Positions 1 to 7,503 of a stretch of DNA of 9,727 nucleotides are shown here, piece by piece. This stretch comes from an uncultured Bacteroidales bacterium. Lineage in GTDB: Bacteria > Bacteroidota > Bacteroidia > Bacteroidales > UBA932. Positions within the stretch are counted from its first letter, which is position 1; every line of letters begins with the position of its first letter. Under the pieces are notes generated by a model. The model was given only the letters and a program-made list of their open reading frames with translations. It had not been told where the DNA came from and made no database searches. The stretch is from positions 1 to 9,727 of the forward strand of contig CAMEBJ010000032.1 of assembly GCA_945912085.1 (NCBI GenBank). The letters run 5' to 3'. The position numbers and the translations under genes are program-made.

Positions 1-2
1 AG

Positions 3-863
3 GCACGCCACGAAAGATGCTATGCAGAGATTGCCGACAGGATCTTCCAACAGAGGGAGCGCATCAGAATCGTCTTCATCGCAGGGCCTTCCTCAAGCGG
101 AAAGACCTCGTCTTCACTGAGAATCGCCAACCAGTGCAAGGTCCTGGGAATGAATCCGAAGGTCATCGAACTGGACAACTATTTCGTTGACAGGGAGCAC
201 ACTCCGCGCGACGAGAAGGGGGAATACGACTTCGAGGCACTCGGGGCAATGGACCTTGAGTTTCTGAACAGCCAGCTGAACGACCTGCTCTCGGGAAAGA
301 CCGTGGAGATTCCGAAATTCAATTTCAAGAAAGGCTGCCGGGAGAAAGGTTTCGAGATGACCCTCGGGGAGAAGGACATACTGATTATGGAAGGCATACA
401 CGCCCTGAATCCTGAGATGGTGAAATCAGTGGACAGTTCCCGGATTTTCAGAGTCTATGCCTCAGCCCTCACCTCCCTGTCAATCGATGAGAACAACAAC
501 ATCTCCACATCCGACAACAGGCTGCTCAGAAGGATGGTCAGGGACAACCGTGTCCGCGGCATCACCCCGGAGGAGACCATCCAAAGATGGCATAGCGTCC
601 GCCGCGGGGAAAACCGCAACATCTTCCCGTTCCAGGAAAATGCCGATGCAGAGTTCAACTCGGCCCTGATCTTCGAACTCCCGATGCTGAAATACTACGC
701 CGAGCCCCTTCTGCGCCGCATCAGCCCATCCTCCCCGGCCTACACCGAGGCAACCCGCCTGCTGAAATTCCTGGACTACATCGTGGCCCTCTCCCCTGAC
801 GAGATTGCCGCCATCCCGCCGACCTCCATAATGCGCGAGTTCATCGGCGGGCAGACACTTTAG
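3..863 (+). CDS. Nucleoside (uridine-type) kinase, 5'-truncated
   Basis: This is the C-terminal 286 residues of a P-loop kinase of the uridine kinase/phosphoribulokinase family; the reading frame is open to the left edge, so the true start lies outside. Visible are a Walker A motif GPSSSGKT (bases 84-107), the substrate-loop motif LDNYFVDREHTPRDE starting near base 171, a Walker-B-like strand ending in EGIHALNP (from base 390) and the arginine-rich lid LLRRMVRDNRVRG (from base 522). The end, REFIGG, is typical of Bacteroidales members. Those full-length proteins are about 550 residues and usually carry a TGS and a threonyl-tRNA-synthetase-like second domain before the kinase; that part cannot be seen here. 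The expected activity is ATP-dependent phosphorylation of a nucleoside, probably uridine or cytidine in pyrimidine salvage, in the cytoplasm. The substrate of this long family form is not certain. An internal ATG at base 150 lies after the P-loop and is not the start. Confidence 0.9.
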   Translation, partial: ARHERCYAEIADRIFQQRERIRIVFIAGPSSSGKTSSSLRIANQCKVLGMNPKVIELDNYFVDREHTPRDEKGEYDFEALGAMDLEFLNSQLNDLLSGKTVEIPKFNFKKGCREKGFEMTLGEKDILIMEGIHALNPEMVKSVDSSRIFRVYASALTSLSIDENNNISTSDNRLLRRMVRDNRVRGITPEETIQRWHSVRRGENRNIFPFQENADAEFNSALIFELPMLKYYAEPLLRRISPSSPAYTEATRLLKFLDYIVALSPDEIAAIPPTSIMREFIGGQTL

Positions 864-877
864 GGTCACTGGTTTTG

Positions 878-894
878 GGAATATTAAATATTCC
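878..894. terminator. AT-rich perfect palindrome between convergent genes, possible weak terminator
   Basis: GGAATATT and AATATTCC are perfect inverted copies around a single A. The palindrome lies in the 54-base gap between the kinase stop and the stop of the convergent GH109-like gene, where a bidirectional terminator would be expected. There is no T-tract directly after it in either direction, and the loop must open to three or more bases, leaving about seven mostly A-T pairs. It could equally be a protein-binding palindrome. Confidence 0.25.
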
Positions 895-917
895 TGAACA
901 ACATTCAAAAAAGAGAA

Positions 918-2321
918 CTATTTCGCGTGGCTGAAACCTTTGACCTTGTCCCAGTCACCTCGCGTGAAGTCCGGAACCTCGACAGGCATTGAGCCATAGG
1001 CGATTGAAAGGCCGCTGAGCTCCGTCAGGCAGGACCACTCGGCGGCATCATACACATCCTCGTCGAGCGGCAGACCGTGACGCAGACAGTAAATCAGACG
1101 GTAATCCATAATGAAATCCATTCCGCCGTGTCCTCCGACCTGCTTTGCCTTCTCCTCTATCTCGGCAACAATCGGATGCTTGTATTTTGCAAGGAGGTCC
1201 TCAAGAACAGCCTTTGGGACAAACCTTTCACCATCAAGATTGTCGTAGGCAGTGACTCCCTCCTCAAGATTCTCCGACTTCAGGGCAATCCCCCTCATAG
1301 GGTATTTGCAGATGTAGCCGTCAACCCCGACCAACTGATACTTCCTGTCGTACGGACGGCGTGTATACACATTGTGCTGAATCTCAATCATTTTGCCCTT
1401 TGCCGTGCGAATGAGCGTCACAGTCTGGTCTCCGTTGGCAAATTCCTCGGTTCCCATCATCTCCCTGGCAACCTGCTTGCCGTGAAGGGATTTAGTGTCC
1501 ATGGAAACAAGGTAATCCATCTTGTCACCCCTGTGGATGTCAAGTGCCTGACAGAGAGGGCCGATTCCGTGGGTAGGATAGACATCTCCCCTGTGGCTCT
1601 GATTGTACTCAAGACGCCAATTGTTGTGGTAAGCTTCCCAATACGGGTCAAGATTGTGAATATAACCTCCTTCAGCATAGATAATCTCTCCGAACAGACC
1701 GTGCTGTGCCATGTTCAGACCTGCCATCTCGAAGAAATCGTAGCAGCAGTTTTCAAGCATCATACAGTGCATGCGGGTCTTCTCGGAAGTGTCAACCAAC
1801 TGCCAGCATTCCTTAATGTTCATAGCGGCAGGCACCTCAAGGGCAACGTGCTTTCCGTGCTCCATAGCATAGACAGCCATTTCAACATGCACCTGCCACG
1901 GGGTACAGATATAAACCAGATCCACGTCATCCCTTTCACAAAGCGACTTCCATCCGTCCTCACCGGAATATTCCGCAGCTTCAGGCCATCCTTTGGCAAG
2001 AAGACCCTTCTGGGACCTGGCTACACGGTCCGGCTCAAGGTCGCACAGAGCGGTAATCTTTATGCCGTCGATGTAGGTAAATCTGTAAACCGCAGCCTCT
2101 CCTCTCATCCCGAGTCCGATGAATCCGACCCTCACCGTGTCTATCGGATCACAGGTCAACTGCAATGCGCTCTGCTGACCCGGAGCCCGCGGAGGAACTT
2201 CCATCACGATTTTCCCGTCCTTTATGCAGTGAGGGAGAGAACTCTCGACTTTGGTCCCCGAGCAGGACTGCGCAACGGATGCTATCGCTACCGCTACAGC
2301 AAGAAGAAATGATTTTTTCAT
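918..2321 (-). CDS. GH109-like NAD-dependent glycosidase (Gfo/Idh/MocA fold), putative lipoprotein
   Basis: A 467-residue Gfo/Idh/MocA-type protein resembling family GH109, whose characterised members remove alpha-N-acetylgalactosamine by a redox mechanism with tightly bound NAD+. The N-terminus (MKKSF, then a hydrophobic stretch to about residue 19) is a signal peptide followed by Cys20; the sequence before it, VAQSC, is an imperfect lipobox, so a lipid anchor is likely but not certain. The dinucleotide-binding motif GFIGLGMRG is at residues 66-74. EVP at 162-164 replaces the EKP of ordinary family dehydrogenases, as in GH109. YPTHGIGP at 248-255 supplies Tyr248 and His251, which fit the active-site Tyr/His pair of the Elizabethkingia enzyme by motif spacing; Arg236 and Glu162 are candidates for other site residues. 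It starts 35 bases after lspA and is probably co-transcribed. The substrate here is inferred from family only; another glycoside is possible. Confidence 0.85.
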   Translation of the reverse strand: MKKSFLLAVAVAIASVAQSCSGTKVESSLPHCIKDGKIVMEVPPRAPGQQSALQLTCDPIDTVRVGFIGLGMRGEAAVYRFTYIDGIKITALCDLEPDRVARSQKGLLAKGWPEAAEYSGEDGWKSLCERDDVDLVYICTPWQVHVEMAVYAMEHGKHVALEVPAAMNIKECWQLVDTSEKTRMHCMMLENCCYDFFEMAGLNMAQHGLFGEIIYAEGGYIHNLDPYWEAYHNNWRLEYNQSHRGDVYPTHGIGPLCQALDIHRGDKMDYLVSMDTKSLHGKQVAREMMGTEEFANGDQTVTLIRTAKGKMIEIQHNVYTRRPYDRKYQLVGVDGYICKYPMRGIALKSENLEEGVTAYDNLDGERFVPKAVLEDLLAKYKHPIVAEIEEKAKQVGGHGGMDFIMDYRLIYCLRHGLPLDEDVYDAAEWSCLTELSGLSIAYGSMPVEVPDFTRGDWDKVKGFSHAK

Positions 2322-2356
2322 ATTGGATATTGTTTCGTTTGTGTCGTATTTGTTCC

Positions 2357-2974
2357 CTATTTCTTCTCCTCACTCGCAAAGAACCTGTACTGAAAGAAAA
2401 GCAGGTACAGAGCTCCGCAGGTGACGCAGCTGTCGGCAAAGTTGAAGACAGGAGCGAAGAATTTGAAAGGACGGCCGGCAATCCACGGCATCCAGTCAGG
2501 GAAGGTCGTGTCGATAATCGGGAAATAGAACATATCCACCACCTTGCCGAACATGAACGGGGCGTAACTGCCTCCGAATGAAGCCACTGTCCACGGGGTT
2601 GACTCCGAGAAAATCAGGCCGTAGAAGAAACAGTCGAAGATGTTTCCCAGGGCTCCTGCGGCAATCAGGGTCAATCCCACCACGACTCCCGTCGGGACAT
2701 CTACCCTCTTCAGCAAGCGGGATATCCACCAGACAAGAACACCGAAAAGGCCTATGCGGAAAAGCGAAAGCAGGAACTTGCCCACAAGACCTCCGAACTT
2801 CATTCCGAAGGCCATCCCCTCATTTTCAATGAAATAAATCTGGAACCAGTTCCCAAAGACGTGTATGCTCTCACCGAGGGTCATATTCGTCTTGACCAGG
2901 ATTTTGATTACCTGGTCAAGAACTACGAGCACAACTCCAAGGATGATGAGCCACTTCCCTTTTGTCAGTCTCAT
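2357..2974 (-). CDS. lspA: Lipoprotein signal peptidase (signal peptidase II)
   Basis: LspA is the inner-membrane aspartyl protease that removes signal peptides from diacylglyceryl-modified prolipoproteins. The 205-residue protein has four predicted membrane segments (about 8-28, 64-86, 95-118, 180-198). The two catalytic aspartates are visible: Asp114 in GNIFDC, and Asp181 in FNFADSC. Asp20 in the first helix (VLDQVIK) and Asn51 in ENEGMAFG fit other conserved family positions. The protein is longer than the roughly 165 residues of E. coli LspA, mainly because of an extended periplasmic loop between the catalytic aspartates (about 120-175), a common Bacteroidota form. The gene follows the dksA-like gene with only five bases between stop and start, so translation is probably coupled. 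Two putative lipoproteins in this window, the GH109-like protein and the deformylase paralogue, would be among its substrates. Confidence 0.96.
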   Translation of the reverse strand: MRLTKGKWLIILGVVLVVLDQVIKILVKTNMTLGESIHVFGNWFQIYFIENEGMAFGMKFGGLVGKFLLSLFRIGLFGVLVWWISRLLKRVDVPTGVVVGLTLIAAGALGNIFDCFFYGLIFSESTPWTVASFGGSYAPFMFGKVVDMFYFPIIDTTFPDWMPWIAGRPFKFFAPVFNFADSCVTCGALYLLFFQYRFFASEEKK

Positions 2975-2979
2975 ACAGG

Positions 2980-3387
2980 CTATTTGTTCTTGTTCATCAT
3001 TTCCTTGGCTTCCACAGTCAGGGTGGCGTGAGGCACAAGACGGAGCCTTTCCTTCGGAATAAGTTTCCCGGTCACACGGCAGATGCCGTAGGTCTTGTTC
3101 TCGATGCGGACAAGGGCGGCCTCAAGATTCTGGATGAATTTGTACTGGCGCTGTGCCAACTGGCCCGCCTCCTCCTTCGAGAGGGAAGTCGCGCCCTCCT
3201 CCATCACCTTGAAAGTAGGTGAAGTGTCCTCAATATCATTGCTGGACCCGTGGGTAATGACATCACGCAAAGTCTTATATTCTTTTTTAGCCTTCTCAAG
3301 CATATCAAGGATGATTTCCTTGAACTCCTGCAACTCTTCGTCGCTGTAACGCACCTTCGGTTCGTTATTTCTTGTTTCGTCAGCCAT
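2980..3387 (-). CDS. DksA/TraR-family regulator with degenerate zinc finger
   Basis: A 135-residue protein of the DksA/TraR family, whose members enter the RNA polymerase secondary channel and modulate transcription, in many bacteria together with ppGpp. An N-terminal helix and a long coiled coil (about 16-95) flank a tip with acidic residues: Asp51-x-x-Asp54-x-Ser56 resembles the E. coli DksA tip Asp71/Asp74/Ala76. The C-terminal part, from YGICRVTGKLIPKERL, aligns with the C4 zinc finger, but only Cys103 remains; Thr106 stands at the second position, and TVEA (124-127) replaces the last Cys pair. The start ATG was chosen because homologues begin with a similar MA-x-E-T-R leader; a start 69 bases further upstream would add unrelated residues and overlap ileS. 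It lies 55 bases after ileS and 5 before lspA. A role as a polymerase-binding regulator is inferred from family. Confidence 0.88.
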   Translation of the reverse strand: MADETRNNEPKVRYSDEELQEFKEIILDMLEKAKKEYKTLRDVITHGSSNDIEDTSPTFKVMEEGATSLSKEEAGQLAQRQYKFIQNLEAALVRIENKTYGICRVTGKLIPKERLRLVPHATLTVEAKEMMNKNK

Positions 3388-3442
3388 ATCTGCAAATTTT
3401 ATATTTCCGAAATATTTAACATTGTTGCATATCACCTGAACA

Positions 3443-6400
3443 TCAGATTCTTGCAACCTTTATTCCTATCGTGCCCTCGTTCCACTCGACCTGGGCAGCG
3501 TCGGTCTGCTGCGATGCAGGAGCGGATGTTACAGACAGGGCAAGTGTCTGGGCTGCAACATATTCCCCAAAGACCTGAAGTGATGCCGAAATCTCTTCAA
3601 GGTCGGAGCCAGCGGCAAATATTTCCACATTTATCTTGTCGGTCACATCGAAACCGCTGTCCTTCCTGAGGTTCTGGATGCGGTTGATCAGTTCCCTGGC
3701 GACTCCTTCCCTCCTGAGTTCGTCCGAGACGGTGATGTCAAGGGCAATTGTCAGAGGGCCGTCCGTTGCGACAAGCCAGCCCGGCATATCCTCGGAAGTG
3801 ATTTCGTAATCCCCTTTGCGGAGGGTAACGTCCCCGTCAGGAAGATGGAGAAGATAGTCTTCCCCCTTTGTCTCGCTGGTCTGGATTGCTGTGATTTCCT
3901 CCTGGCTGAGGGTTGCGAATGCCGCTGCAATCGCCTTCATTCTCGGGCCGTAGAGTTTTCCGAGGGTCTTGAAATTCGGTTTGATCTTCTTTGTGATGAG
4001 ACCGGCAGTGTCGGAAATGAACTCAGCCTCCTTTACATTGACCTCGGAGAGAATCAGTCCCTTCACTAGTTCAAGTCCCTCACGGACCTTCTCATCAATC
4101 CCCGGAATCATAATCTTGGAAAGCGGCTGGCGGACCTTTATGTTCACCTTCCTTCTGAGGGCAAGCACCATTGAAGACGCCCTCTGGGCCAGATCCATCC
4201 TCTGCTCAAGGTCCTTGTCCACATTCTCAATCCTGTAGGCCGGCATAGGGACGAAGTGAACTGATTCAGCCTGCGGGACAAGGTCAAGGTAGAGACGCTC
4301 CATAAAGAACGGCGCAATCGGGGCGGCAAGGGTTGCCACATCCACAAGTACCTCGTACAGAGTCTGGTAGGCAGACAATTTGTCTGAGTCCATCTCTCCT
4401 CCCCAGAAACGCTTGCGGCAAAGTCTCACATACCAGTTGCTCAGATGGTCACAGACAAAATCCTGAATCAGGCGGCCAGCAGTGGTGATGTCATAATCCT
4501 CGTAGGCGGCAGTGACATCCTTTACCAGCGTGTTCAGAAGGGAAATCACCCATCTGTCCATCTCAGGACGGGATGCTGCAGGGATTTTCTCCGCAGACGG
4601 ATCGAAACCGTCCACATTCGCATAGAGCGCAAAGAATGAGTATGTGTTGTAGAGTGTTCCGAAGAATTTCCTGCGGACCTCATCCACTCCGGCCTCGTCG
4701 AACTTCAGGTTGTCCCAAGGCTGGGAGTTGGTGAGCATATACCAGCGGAGGGCATCCGGGCCGTAGTCGTCAAGAGCCTTGAACGGGTCAACGGCGTTGC
4801 CGAGCCTCTTGCTCATCTTGTTGCCTTCCTTGTCAAGCACCAGACCATTGGAAATCACGCGTTTGAATGCGCATTTCCCGCTTACCATCGTGTTGATTGC
4901 GTGGAGGGTGTAGAACCATCCCCTTGTCTGGTCAACTCCCTCGGCGATGAAATCGGCGGTACAGCCGAATTTCGAGCTGGTGAGGTTTCTCAGACCTTCC
5001 TGGGCGTAAGGCATCGCACCTGAATCAAACCAGACATCAATCAGGTCAGTCTCCCTTGTCATCTTCTTTCCGGAAGGTGAAACAAGGAAGATATTGTCAA
5101 CGTAAGGACGGTGGAGGTCGATGCGGTCATAGTTCTCCTTTGACATATCCTCAGGATTGAATCCCTTGTCCTTGAACGGATTGGATGTCATCACACCTGC
5201 CTCGACCGCCTTCTCCATCTCAGCATAGAGTTCCTTGAGGGAGCCTATGCATTTCTCCTCTTTCCCGTCCTCGGTGCGCCAGATCGGGAGCGGAGTGCCC
5301 CAGTAGCGGCTGCGGGAGAGATTCCAGTCCTGGATGTTCTCAAGCCATTTCCCGAAACGGCCCGTTCCGGTCGCCTCAGGCTTCCACATTATAGTGTTGT
5401 TGAGTTCTATCATCTTCTCCCTCACGGCAGTGGTCCTGATGAACCAGGAATCCAGAGGATAGTAAATCACCGGTTTGTCGGTTCTCCAGCAATGAGGATA
5501 GTTGTGGACGTGCTTCTCGATTCTGAAAGCCTTGCCCTGCTGCTTGAGCATCACGCACAGGTCAATGTCAAGGGTTGGAGCGTCAGGAGCAAGGGAGGAG
5601 TCGTAAGCATTCTTCACAAAGCGTCCCGCAAACTCCGCATATTCAGCAGAAACCCTCTCATCCCTGTAGGCGGGGTCGAGGTCCTCCAGACGGAAGAAGC
5701 GGCCCTGGCGGTCAACCTGAGCCTGCCATTCCCCGTTCTTGTCAAGTACCCTGAGGGCAGGCACGCCGGCGGCCTTTGCAACCTTGTTGTCGTCTGCGCC
5801 GAAAGTCGGGGCAATATGGACTATACCGGTACCGTCCTCAGTGGTCACATAGTCTCCGAGGATTACGCGGAACGCGCCCTCGTCGGGACGGAAGAACGGA
5901 ATCAGCTGGTGATATTTGATCCCTTCGAGCTGAGAGCCTTTCCAGGAGCCTTCAAGCACGCGGTATGGCACGAGTTTGTCGCCCGGCTTGTAATTGTCGA
6001 GAGGGATGTCGGCAGCCTTCGGATTGAAAAGACTCGACACGAGAGCCTCCGCAACGACATATATTGCAGGCTCACCTGTGTACGGATTGAATGACATCAC
6101 CCTGACATAGTTGATGTTAGGTCCCACGCACAGAGCGGTGTTGGACGGCAGGGTCCACGGAGTCGTCGTCCAGGCGAGGAAATAGACAGGAAGTGTCTCA
6201 CAGCCGTAGACAATCTGTGATTTCTCATCCTTGATGACCTCGAACTGAACCGTGGCCGTGGTGTCTTTCACATCCCTGTAGCAACCCGGCTGGTTGAGCT
6301 CGTGTGAACTCAGTCCGGTTCCCGCTGCAGGTGAATATGGCTGGATTGAATATCCCTTGTAAAGGAGGCCCTTGTCGTAAATATCCTTGAGCAGGTACCA

Positions 6401-6877
6401 GAGAGTCTCCATATAGCGGTTGTCGTAGGTGATGTAAGGGTCGTCCATATCCACCCAATAGCCGATTCTTTCGGTCATATTCACCCACTCGCGGGTGTAT
6501 TTCATCACCTCGCTGCGGCACTCGCGGTTGTACTCTTCCACACTGATTTTCGAGCCTATGTCCTCCTTGGTGATTCCAAGTTTCTTCTCCACTCCGAGTT
6601 CCACCGGAAGGCCGTGAGTGTCCCAGCCGGCACGGCGCGACACCCTGTAGCCGCTCTGAGTCTTGTAGCGGCAGACGGCATCCTTGATTGAACGGGCCAT
6701 CACGTGATGAATGCCCGGCATACCGTTGGCTGAAGGCGGGCCCTCAAAGAAGACAAAGTCGGGAGCCCCCTCACGAACCTTCAGGGACTTTTTGAACGTG
6801 TCTCTTTCCTTCCACCTGTCAAGCACCTCTTTCCCGATGCCCACAAGGTCAAGATTCTTGTATTCGTTGAATGTCAT
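3443..6877 (-). CDS. ileS: Isoleucyl-tRNA synthetase, type 2-like with GIHH signature
   Basis: IleRS charges tRNA-Ile with isoleucine in the cytoplasm. The 1144-residue protein contains the whole class I architecture: a Rossmann catalytic domain with the ATP-site signature at 55-58 and KMSKR at 687-691, a CP1 editing domain (TTTPWTLPSNTA near 237, GTGIVHIAPTFGADD near 349), catalytic-domain blocks VWFDSGA and DQTRGW, and an anticodon-binding helical domain with NWYVRLCRKRFWG. The C-terminal region with EGVARELINRIQ resembles eukaryote-like (type 2) IleRS rather than the shorter E. coli type with its C-terminal zinc site; no such cysteine cluster is seen. The HIGH tetrapeptide is GIHH, read directly from the codons at 6704-6715. 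The ATG was chosen over an upstream in-frame TTG at 6904, which would add nine residues not expected from the family. It heads the probable operon with the dksA-like gene, lspA and the GH109-like gene. Confidence 0.97.
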   Translation of the reverse strand: MTFNEYKNLDLVGIGKEVLDRWKERDTFKKSLKVREGAPDFVFFEGPPSANGMPGIHHVMARSIKDAVCRYKTQSGYRVSRRAGWDTHGLPVELGVEKKLGITKEDIGSKISVEEYNRECRSEVMKYTREWVNMTERIGYWVDMDDPYITYDNRYMETLWYLLKDIYDKGLLYKGYSIQPYSPAAGTGLSSHELNQPGCYRDVKDTTATVQFEVIKDEKSQIVYGCETLPVYFLAWTTTPWTLPSNTALCVGPNINYVRVMSFNPYTGEPAIYVVAEALVSSLFNPKAADIPLDNYKPGDKLVPYRVLEGSWKGSQLEGIKYHQLIPFFRPDEGAFRVILGDYVTTEDGTGIVHIAPTFGADDNKVAKAAGVPALRVLDKNGEWQAQVDRQGRFFRLEDLDPAYRDERVSAEYAEFAGRFVKNAYDSSLAPDAPTLDIDLCVMLKQQGKAFRIEKHVHNYPHCWRTDKPVIYYPLDSWFIRTTAVREKMIELNNTIMWKPEATGTGRFGKWLENIQDWNLSRSRYWGTPLPIWRTEDGKEEKCIGSLKELYAEMEKAVEAGVMTSNPFKDKGFNPEDMSKENYDRIDLHRPYVDNIFLVSPSGKKMTRETDLIDVWFDSGAMPYAQEGLRNLTSSKFGCTADFIAEGVDQTRGWFYTLHAINTMVSGKCAFKRVISNGLVLDKEGNKMSKRLGNAVDPFKALDDYGPDALRWYMLTNSQPWDNLKFDEAGVDEVRRKFFGTLYNTYSFFALYANVDGFDPSAEKIPAASRPEMDRWVISLLNTLVKDVTAAYEDYDITTAGRLIQDFVCDHLSNWYVRLCRKRFWGGEMDSDKLSAYQTLYEVLVDVATLAAPIAPFFMERLYLDLVPQAESVHFVPMPAYRIENVDKDLEQRMDLAQRASSMVLALRRKVNIKVRQPLSKIMIPGIDEKVREGLELVKGLILSEVNVKEAEFISDTAGLITKKIKPNFKTLGKLYGPRMKAIAAAFATLSQEEITAIQTSETKGEDYLLHLPDGDVTLRKGDYEITSEDMPGWLVATDGPLTIALDITVSDELRREGVARELINRIQNLRKDSGFDVTDKINVEIFAAGSDLEEISASLQVFGEYVAAQTLALSVTSAPASQQTDAAQVEWNEGTIGIKVARI

Positions 6878-6895
6878 ATTTTTTATATATTTTTG
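6867..6895 (+). promoter_or_regulatory. Putative cvpA promoter inside the 5' end of ileS
   Basis: TATTTTTG (6888-6895) matches the Bacteroidota -7 consensus TAnnTTTG exactly, and a TTG at 6867-6869 lies 18 bases upstream, near the expected -33 position. Transcription would start around 6902, giving cvpA a leader of roughly 60 bases. The upstream half lies within the first codons of ileS on the other strand. The region is AT-rich, so a chance match is possible. Confidence 0.4.
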
Positions 6896-6902
6896 CAAAC
6901 TC

Positions 6903-6919
6903 AAAAACCGTCCTTACGG
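6903..6919 (-). promoter_or_regulatory. Small hairpin with T-tract in the ileS leader
   Basis: Read on the minus strand, CCGT-AAGG-ACGG is followed directly by TTTTT, giving a four-base-pair stem with a terminator-like tail about 26 bases upstream of the ileS ATG. An alternative pairing, GTCC-GTAA-GGAC, uses overlapping bases. The stem is short for an efficient terminator, so any attenuation role is speculative. No T-box hallmarks are seen. Confidence 0.25.
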
Positions 6920-6933
6920 ACTGAAACAAGTTG

Positions 6934-6941
6934 CAAATATA
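6934..6941 (-). promoter_or_regulatory. Putative -7 element for the ileS operon
   Basis: On the minus strand this reads TATATTTG, an exact match to the Bacteroidota -7 consensus TAnnTTTG. It would place the start of transcription about 50 bases upstream of the ileS ATG. A second TATATTTG occurs at 6953-6960 on the same strand. Neither has a clear TTTG about 20 bases further upstream, so the assignment is tentative. Confidence 0.3.
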
Positions 6942-6959
6942 AACATATTTGACAAATAT

Positions 6960-7487
6960 ATGAGTGTTCTTGACATCATCATCCTCCTTTTCCTCATCCC
7001 CGCTCTGATAAGTGGCCTGAAGAAAGGTCTCATTGCGCAGATTGTCGCTATCGTTTCACTTATTCTCGGAGTGTGGATGTCCTTCAAATTTGCATCTGCA
7101 CTCAGTCAGTGGGCCTCCACTTGGATTGAACTGGACATGAAGGTTCTCAACATAATTTCCTTTCTGGTCATCTTCGTTCTGGTGGCGGCGGGGTTTGGCC
7201 TTCTGGAAAAAATCCTCGAAGGAGTCCTGAAGATTGTTATGCTGGAATGGCTGAACAAACTCCTCGGAGTTCTTTTCGCCATATTGAAATGGGGGCTGGT
7301 CCTGGGACTGGTCGTAATGTTCTTCGATTCCCTCAATTCACACCTGAACATAGTCCCGCAGGAAAAACTGGATGAATCCGTGCTCTATAATCCTCTCAAG
7401 GAACTTGCTGATCTGATTTTCCCTTATCTGAAGGCATTGATTTTAGGGGATGCCTCCGAAGCCGGGAATGCGGGAACGGCTGTCTGA
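6960..7487 (+). CDS. cvpA: CvpA family membrane protein
   Basis: A 175-residue inner-membrane protein of the CvpA family, named for colicin V production; its general role is poorly defined and has been linked to envelope homeostasis. The sequence shows four hydrophobic segments (about 3-20, 24-42, 63-83, 103-123), the family's GLKKGLI motif near residue 19 after the first helix, and a conserved glycine-rich block LNKLLGVLFAILKWG at about 98-112. The last 50 residues are polar and probably cytoplasmic. The start ATG was chosen because it opens with the typical MSxLDIIILL; the open frame continues upstream only into antisense ileS sequence. The gene diverges from ileS and converges with the deformylase gene, with 16 bases between the stops. 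It does not sit next to purF as in E. coli, so no partner is suggested by context. Confidence 0.9.
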   Translation: MSVLDIIILLFLIPALISGLKKGLIAQIVAIVSLILGVWMSFKFASALSQWASTWIELDMKVLNIISFLVIFVLVAAGFGLLEKILEGVLKIVMLEWLNKLLGVLFAILKWGLVLGLVVMFFDSLNSHLNIVPQEKLDESVLYNPLKELADLIFPYLKALILGDASEAGNAGTAV

Positions 7488-7499
7488 AGGTCTTCAGGA
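7482..7499. terminator. Inverted repeat spanning the cvpA stop codon, possible bidirectional terminator
   Basis: CTGAAG-GT-CTTCAG (7484-7497) is a perfect inverted repeat covering the cvpA stop and most of the 16 bases before the convergent deformylase stop. GT and AC outside it could extend the stem with one bulged G. No strong T-tract follows on either strand, so termination efficiency is doubtful. The position between convergent genes is the main support. Confidence 0.3.
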
Positions 7500-7503
7500 C
7501 GGT

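Noticed and set aside
150..863. Kinase starting at the ATG at base 150
   Set aside because: The same frame is open back to base 3 and contains the Walker A P-loop, so this ATG is internal.
1077..2312. Long open frame (411 codons) on the plus strand opposite the GH109-like gene
   Set aside because: It lies wholly antisense to a gene with clear motifs, shows no recognisable domain, and its openness is explained by codon bias of the real gene.
3388..3456. Upstream extension of the dksA-like gene by 23 residues
   Set aside because: The added residues do not resemble the family, the start would overlap the end of ileS, and the internal ATG gives the expected N-terminus.
5492..6094. 200-codon plus-strand open frame opposite ileS
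   Set aside because: Antisense shadow of the IleRS editing region; no family motifs.
6878..6904. TTG start for ileS, nine codons upstream
   Set aside because: The ATG at 6877 gives a family-like beginning (MTFNEYKNLDL); the extension is Lys/Tyr-rich, AT-rich leader sequence.
6711..6959. Upstream extension of cvpA by 83 codons
   Set aside because: It reads through antisense ileS codons and the leader; CvpA homology begins at the ATG at 6960.
6878..6959. T-box riboswitch upstream of ileS
   Set aside because: The leader is too short, no T-box-like antiterminator sequence or specifier stem is seen, and T-boxes are not typical of Bacteroidota.
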